Shown one piece after another: positions 60,313-64,000 of a stretch of 64,000 nucleotides of DNA. Location: positions 124,001-188,000 of the forward strand of contig JAHIRM010000013.1 of NCBI GenBank assembly GCA_018818595.1, written 5' to 3'. Each line of letters starts with the position of its first letter. Positions within the stretch are counted from its first letter, which is position 1. The DNA comes from Bacillota bacterium. GTDB lineage: Bacteria > Bacillota_I > Bacilli_A > Izemoplasmatales > Hujiaoplasmataceae. The notes below the pieces were generated by a model. The model was not told the DNA's origin. It saw only the letters and a program-made list of their open reading frames with translations, and did no database searches. Both the position numbers and the translations under genes were made by a program.

Positions 60313-62452
60313 ATCTGGTAAATTTATTCATGTTGGAATTGTCGTTTTATTGTTTTTATTGAGTCTTAAAGAAGTTCTTATCATTCCTTTTCTTTTTGCA
60401 GAACTCCTATTTTTATGCAAAAAAGCTAAAAACATTTTTGTGATTTGTTTGACTGTATTATTTGTGATGCAACTTCGGATATTCTTAACAGAAGAAGTAA
60501 CGTTTGATGATACAAAGAGTAGTTTAGAAGGAAAGGTAGTCGATGTATTTCAAACCAAATTTGTTTTGCTTCAAGGCACAAAAAAATACTACGTATATTC
60601 CGACAATCTAGTATCGGTTTCTCCAGGAGATTTGGTTGTTATTGAAGGGGATTTTTTTGAAAATGAATCACAACAAATACCTCATACATTTGATTATCAA
60701 ACTTATTTAAATACAATAGGAATTACCGCCTCTTTTTACGCAACGGATGTTTTTGTAACGAATCATCATTTTCATATAAATCAAATAAAAACCTCCATTT
60801 CAGAATATATTCTTTTGAATTTTTCACAGAAAACAAGTCCTTTTTTATTATTACTGGTTTTAGGAAACTCCGAATATGTAAGTGACGAATTTAACATAGC
60901 AACAAAAGAATTGGGAATAACGCACTTGTTTGCCTTGTCAGGAATGCACGTTGGAATGATTGTTGCATTTTTAAATCAACTGTTAAAAAGGTTTTATTTA
61001 CAAAAAAAACACCATCATTTTTTGATAGGCGTTTTTTTAGTAATATATAACATTATAACTGGATTTTCCGTTTCGATTGTAAGAGCTTCCTTGTTGATTA
61101 TCACTTTATTTTGGAATGAGGATAAAAATCTTCTTTTCTCTCGAACGGATTTATTAACGTTCTCTTTTGTCCTTTATTTACTTTTTAATCCAAATTATAT
61201 ATTGTTGTTAGGATTTCAATTAAGTTATTTAGTTGCCTGCGCTATTCTTCTTGGAAGGATATTTTTTTATAAGAATTCACATTTAATTCAAGTACTTAAA
61301 ATTACATTACTTGCTAATTTAGTTAGTTTACCTTTATTGCTCGAAACAAACAAATCATTTGGAGTTATTACTATTTTTGCGAATGTATTTTTTATTGAGT
61401 TTGTAAGTAAGATGTTTTTACCTTTATCTTTTTTAACCCTTTTCATTGTGATTTTTGATCCAATATATGGATACGCTACCTCACTTTTTTTAAAAGGAAT
61501 TGAATTATTTAATTTCTATAATTTCCAAATCACTTTTAATTTTCCAAACAATGCATTCAAAATAATGTATTACATCATCATATTTCTTTTACTAAAAGCC
61601 TATTTAAATAAGAAACGAACACTTATATATGGATTTTACATGATAATTCTTATTATAGTCACTGTTTCATTAAACACCACGATTGGCATTACGTATGTAA
61701 AGGTTTTTGATGTAGGACAAGGAGATGCAATACTTGTCCATCAAAATAACTGTAATCTATTGATAGATACAGGACCAATTGATGACTTTGATGGCATAAT
61801 TGAATACCTAAAAGGAGAAAACATTTCTTCAATCGATATTTTGCTTATAACACATAATCACGAAGATCATTATGGTGAAGTTGATGATATTATTAAGTCC
61901 ATTGATGTAAAAATGATTGTCGCTGGAACTAGTATAAAAAATAATGAAAACATTTTAGTTACGCTTACAAAAGAAGGTGATACGATTAGCTGCAAAGGAC
62001 TAGAATTTCAAGTCTTAAATTCCTATCAAACAAATTCCTTAGAAAATAACAATTCGATCGTGTTGTATGGAAAGATTGGGAATGATTATTGGTTATTTTT
62101 AGGAGATGCTGAATCAAAAATCGAAAAAGAACTTATCGATAAATATGATTTGCAAGTGGATATTCTAAAAGTATCACACCACGGAAGTTCTAATGCAACA
62201 ACCGAATCATTTTTAAATGCAATCCAACCAAAAACTGCAATAATATCAGTGGGAATAAATAACATCTATCAACATCCAAGCGAAGAAGTTCTAAATCGTT
62301 TTAAGAAAAGAGAAATTTTTGTTTTGAGAACAGATCAAGTAGGGACGATTACCATATTTTATGGAATCATCAAGAATCAGACGTTTTTTCAAACGTATAA
62401 GCATCAACAATTCTTTTGGAATCAATTCCCAAGCATACTCGATTCTTCTTAA
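60281..62452 (+). CDS. comEC: ComEC/Rec2 DNA uptake channel
   Basis: The 723-residue membrane protein has an N-terminal OB-like outside domain, the competence domain (ITHLFALSGMHVGMIVAFLN; GFSVSIVRASLLII) and several helices. A C-terminal metallo-beta-lactamase domain follows, with FDVGQGDAILV, LLIDTGP, LLITHNHEDHYGE and KVSHHGSSNATTESFL. It conducts single-stranded DNA into the cell. The ATG at 60281 lies inside comEA and its ribosome site is weak, so translation is probably coupled. It is near full length. Confidence 0.93.
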   Translation: MNKLKITLLSESGKFIHVGIVVLLFLLSLKEVLIIPFLFAELLFLCKKAKNIFVICLTVLFVMQLRIFLTEEVTFDDTKSSLEGKVVDVFQTKFVLLQGTKKYYVYSDNLVSVSPGDLVVIEGDFFENESQQIPHTFDYQTYLNTIGITASFYATDVFVTNHHFHINQIKTSISEYILLNFSQKTSPFLLLLVLGNSEYVSDEFNIATKELGITHLFALSGMHVGMIVAFLNQLLKRFYLQKKHHHFLIGVFLVIYNIITGFSVSIVRASLLIITLFWNEDKNLLFSRTDLLTFSFVLYLLFNPNYILLLGFQLSYLVACAILLGRIFFYKNSHLIQVLKITLLANLVSLPLLLETNKSFGVITIFANVFFIEFVSKMFLPLSFLTLFIVIFDPIYGYATSLFLKGIELFNFYNFQITFNFPNNAFKIMYYIIIFLLLKAYLNKKRTLIYGFYMIILIIVTVSLNTTIGITYVKVFDVGQGDAILVHQNNCNLLIDTGPIDDFDGIIEYLKGENISSIDILLITHNHEDHYGEVDDIIKSIDVKMIVAGTSIKNNENILVTLTKEGDTISCKGLEFQVLNSYQTNSLENNNSIVLYGKIGNDYWLFLGDAESKIEKELIDKYDLQVDILKVSHHGSSNATTESFLNAIQPKTAIISVGINNIYQHPSEEVLNRFKKREIFVLRTDQVGTITIFYGIIKNQTFFQTYKHQQFFWNQFPSILDSS

Positions 62453-62518
62453 TTGAAATTCCCGGATAAAACTTTATCTTTCATTTTTTTCATGATATAA
62501 TCATATCGGTGATTAGAG

Positions 62519-63490
62519 ATGGAAAAAAATCGTTATTTGCTTTATGGGACAGATCATTATTGTATTAAAAATAAAACATTATCAATTTTGAACTTACACA
62601 ATATCTCACTTGAGTGCGCAGAGTTTTACGATATGGATGAAAGTCTATTAGATGAAGCGATAACAAGTGCGATGACCATTCCTTTTTTGGATGAAAAAAA
62701 AGCAGTCGTGATTTCGAATGCTTCCTTTTTATCGCAAAATAAATCACCAAAAGAACTAAATCATCAATTTGATTTATTTTTAAGTTATTGGAATAATCCA
62801 AACCCTACAACCGTTTTAATTATTCAAGCTCCTTATGAACGACTTGATTCTCGAAAAAATTTAGTGAAGATTATTCAAGATCAAGCAGAGGTTACTATTT
62901 GTCAAAAGAATGAATCGGAAGACCTTTATGCACTCATAAAAGATATTCTTAAAGAAAAAGAAAAAACGATAGATGCTAACGCACTTCAATTGTTTGTTTC
63001 TAGAACAAGTTATGATAAAACGCTCATGATGAACGAACTAGATAAAGTGCTTATGTACATTGATAAGGATACAAAAATAGATATTTCAATTATTAGAGAA
63101 GTTGTATCAAGAAATTTAGAAGACAATATTTATCAGTTAGTAAATGCCGTTTTATCGCAAGATGGAAGAACGATTATGAGTATCTATCAAGATTTAATTA
63201 AAATCAATACAGAACCGATGTGGATGATTGGTGTTATCGTAAACAAATTCCAAGAGATTCTTTACACCAAAGAATTAATCCATTTAAATTATCAATTTGA
63301 AGATATCATGAAATATTTTTCTGTTACAAAAGGTAGAGCGTACTATATGGTTAAAAATGCAAAAGAAGTAGAAGATCAGATGCTCATGAGATATTTGAGT
63401 CAATTAGAAATGCTTGATTACCAAATTAAAAGTGGACAAATCGATAAAAGAATCGGACTTGAATTATTTTTGTTAAAGATAAACAAATAA
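62519..63490 (+). CDS. holA: DNA polymerase III subunit delta
   Basis: A 323-residue clamp-loader subunit of the HolA/YqeN family. It has an N-terminal RLLYG-like YLLYGTDHY, the central helical region SRTSYDKTLMMNELDKVLMY, and the C-terminal collar domain (LNYQFEDIMKYFSVTKGRAY; GLELFLLKINK). It lacks a functional ATP site, as expected. It is located between comEC and rpsT as in Bacilli. Confidence 0.93.
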   Translation: MEKNRYLLYGTDHYCIKNKTLSILNLHNISLECAEFYDMDESLLDEAITSAMTIPFLDEKKAVVISNASFLSQNKSPKELNHQFDLFLSYWNNPNPTTVLIIQAPYERLDSRKNLVKIIQDQAEVTICQKNESEDLYALIKDILKEKEKTIDANALQLFVSRTSYDKTLMMNELDKVLMYIDKDTKIDISIIREVVSRNLEDNIYQLVNAVLSQDGRTIMSIYQDLIKINTEPMWMIGVIVNKFQEILYTKELIHLNYQFEDIMKYFSVTKGRAYYMVKNAKEVEDQMLMRYLSQLEMLDYQIKSGQIDKRIGLELFLLKINK

Positions 63491-63498
63491 ATGTTTAG

Positions 63499-63530
63499 AA
63501 AGAAAAAAAGCCAATTGGCTTTTTTTCTTT
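63499..63530. terminator. Bidirectional terminator between holA and rpsT
   Basis: A 14-bp stem (AAAGAAAAAAAGCC and its complement) around AATT gives a U tract on either strand. The rpsT stop codon overlaps its end. Confidence 0.85.
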
Positions 63531-63789
63531 AAAGAACATTAACTTTTCTAGTTAAGCGTGATTTTTGTCTTGATGAATAATTATTGTGATGAACGCCTTT
63601 TGCGACAGATTTGTCAAGTTTTTTGTATGCGATACTTAATGCGATAACAGCGGCATCTTTGTCCTTTTTTTCCACTGCCATTTCAACATTTTTAATTGCA
63701 GTTTTTAATGATGATTTAAAAGAAGCGTTAGCTAAACGTCTTTTATCATTTGTAAGATTACGTTTTATTTGCGACTTAATATTTGCCAT
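63529..63789 (-). CDS. rpsT: Ribosomal protein S20
   Basis: The 86-residue basic helical protein has MANIKSQIKRNLTNDKRRLA and HHNNYSSRQKSRLTRKVN, typical bacterial S20. It is encoded opposite to holA, the usual arrangement. Start ATG 63789 has GGAGGTGAT upstream. Confidence 0.97.
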   Translation of the reverse strand: MANIKSQIKRNLTNDKRRLANASFKSSLKTAIKNVEMAVEKKDKDAAVIALSIAYKKLDKSVAKGVHHNNYSSRQKSRLTRKVNVL

Positions 63790-63819
63790 ATAATCACCTC
63801 CATAGACATAAGCGTTATT

Positions 63820-63848
63820 ATTGTATCAAATTTAATCAAAAAAAGCAA
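63820..63848 (-). promoter_or_regulatory. Promoter of rpsT
   Basis: On the minus strand TTGCTT, 17 nt, TACAAT, about 30 bp before the start. The remaining bases to 64000 show no gene. Confidence 0.55.
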
Positions 63849-64000
63849 TAATGATAATTAATTATTTTTTCTTTCAAAGCTCAATTTTCAAAGATTTAAT
63901 GAAAAATTTGAATATATTCTTCAAAAAGGAAATTAATCCTATATTTTCGCACATTTTCGCATTAATTTTTAAAAGTGAATGGTTATAAAGTTTTTGATGT

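Noticed and set aside
1-64000. tRNA, rRNA, CRISPR array, intact IS element or replication origin
   Set aside because: I looked for T-arm-like motifs, regularly spaced repeats, transposase motifs and DnaA-box clusters in the intergenic regions and saw none; this is not a computed search.

Overview
AT-rich bacterial DNA using the standard code: UGA is a stop in many genes and UGG is the tryptophan codon. Gene order is Firmicutes-like (alaS-ruvX-DUF1292-trmR-U32-U32-udk-greA-mtnN; yqeG-yqeH-yqeK-rsfS-yqeM-comEA-comEC-holA-rpsT), but several usual members are missing from these blocks (ireB, mltG, aroE, yhbY, nadD, comER, comEB). AspRS and ProRS are of the compact archaeal-type forms, the hydrogenase is a compact [FeFe] NADH type, and fumarase is the two-subunit Fe-S form. 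My best inference is an anaerobic, fermenting relative of the Mollicutes that keeps the standard code (Izemoplasmatales/Acholeplasma-like). This rests on gene content and order, not on a marker-gene search.

Region 1 (1-3915) is the accessory part. It holds the 3' end of an RHS/YD-repeat polymorphic toxin gene with its immunity gene, then an array of orphan RHS C-terminal tips. Each orphan tip starts at the same short palindromic junction (ATTACTCCAGTAAT or a one-base variant), and two are followed by a putative membrane-type immunity gene. Immunity genes have clear Shine-Dalgarno sequences and the orphan tips do not, which suggests silent cassettes. Degraded immunity-like fragments lie at 2581-2682 and 3552-3746.

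Region 2 (3916-9422) holds a small PH-like gene, the hydCBA operon on the minus strand behind a canonical promoter and a leader of about 280 nt, and an MscS channel. Region 3 (9494-22353) holds aspS, an oxidoreductase/GNAT/ZIP run, an rluA-galM-galE-galT operon, proS, the fumarase pair (minus) and degV. Region 4 (22397-33591) holds a MarR-controlled heterodimeric ABC exporter, rimO, a DUF368 lipid-carrier transporter, a SPL-type radical SAM protein, two amidohydrolases, pyrophosphatase (minus), and a membrane EIIB-like protein coupled to HPr.

Region 5 (33590-44408) holds trpS behind a Trp T-box, pepF, spx, gap, a VTT-domain protein, a PadR-DUF1700-DUF4097 operon, a Xaa-Pro peptidase and recD2. 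Region 6 (44380-63789) is the conserved housekeeping block: alaS behind an Ala T-box, the tRNA ho5U/mo5U modification genes, nucleoside salvage, ygjP/ygiQ/thioesterase, then ribosome-assembly genes, competence genes, holA and rpsT. Most genes are tightly packed, often with 4-bp ATGA overlaps. Intrinsic terminators, several of them bidirectional, separate the operons. I saw no tRNA or rRNA genes, CRISPR arrays, intact insertion sequences or replication origin.
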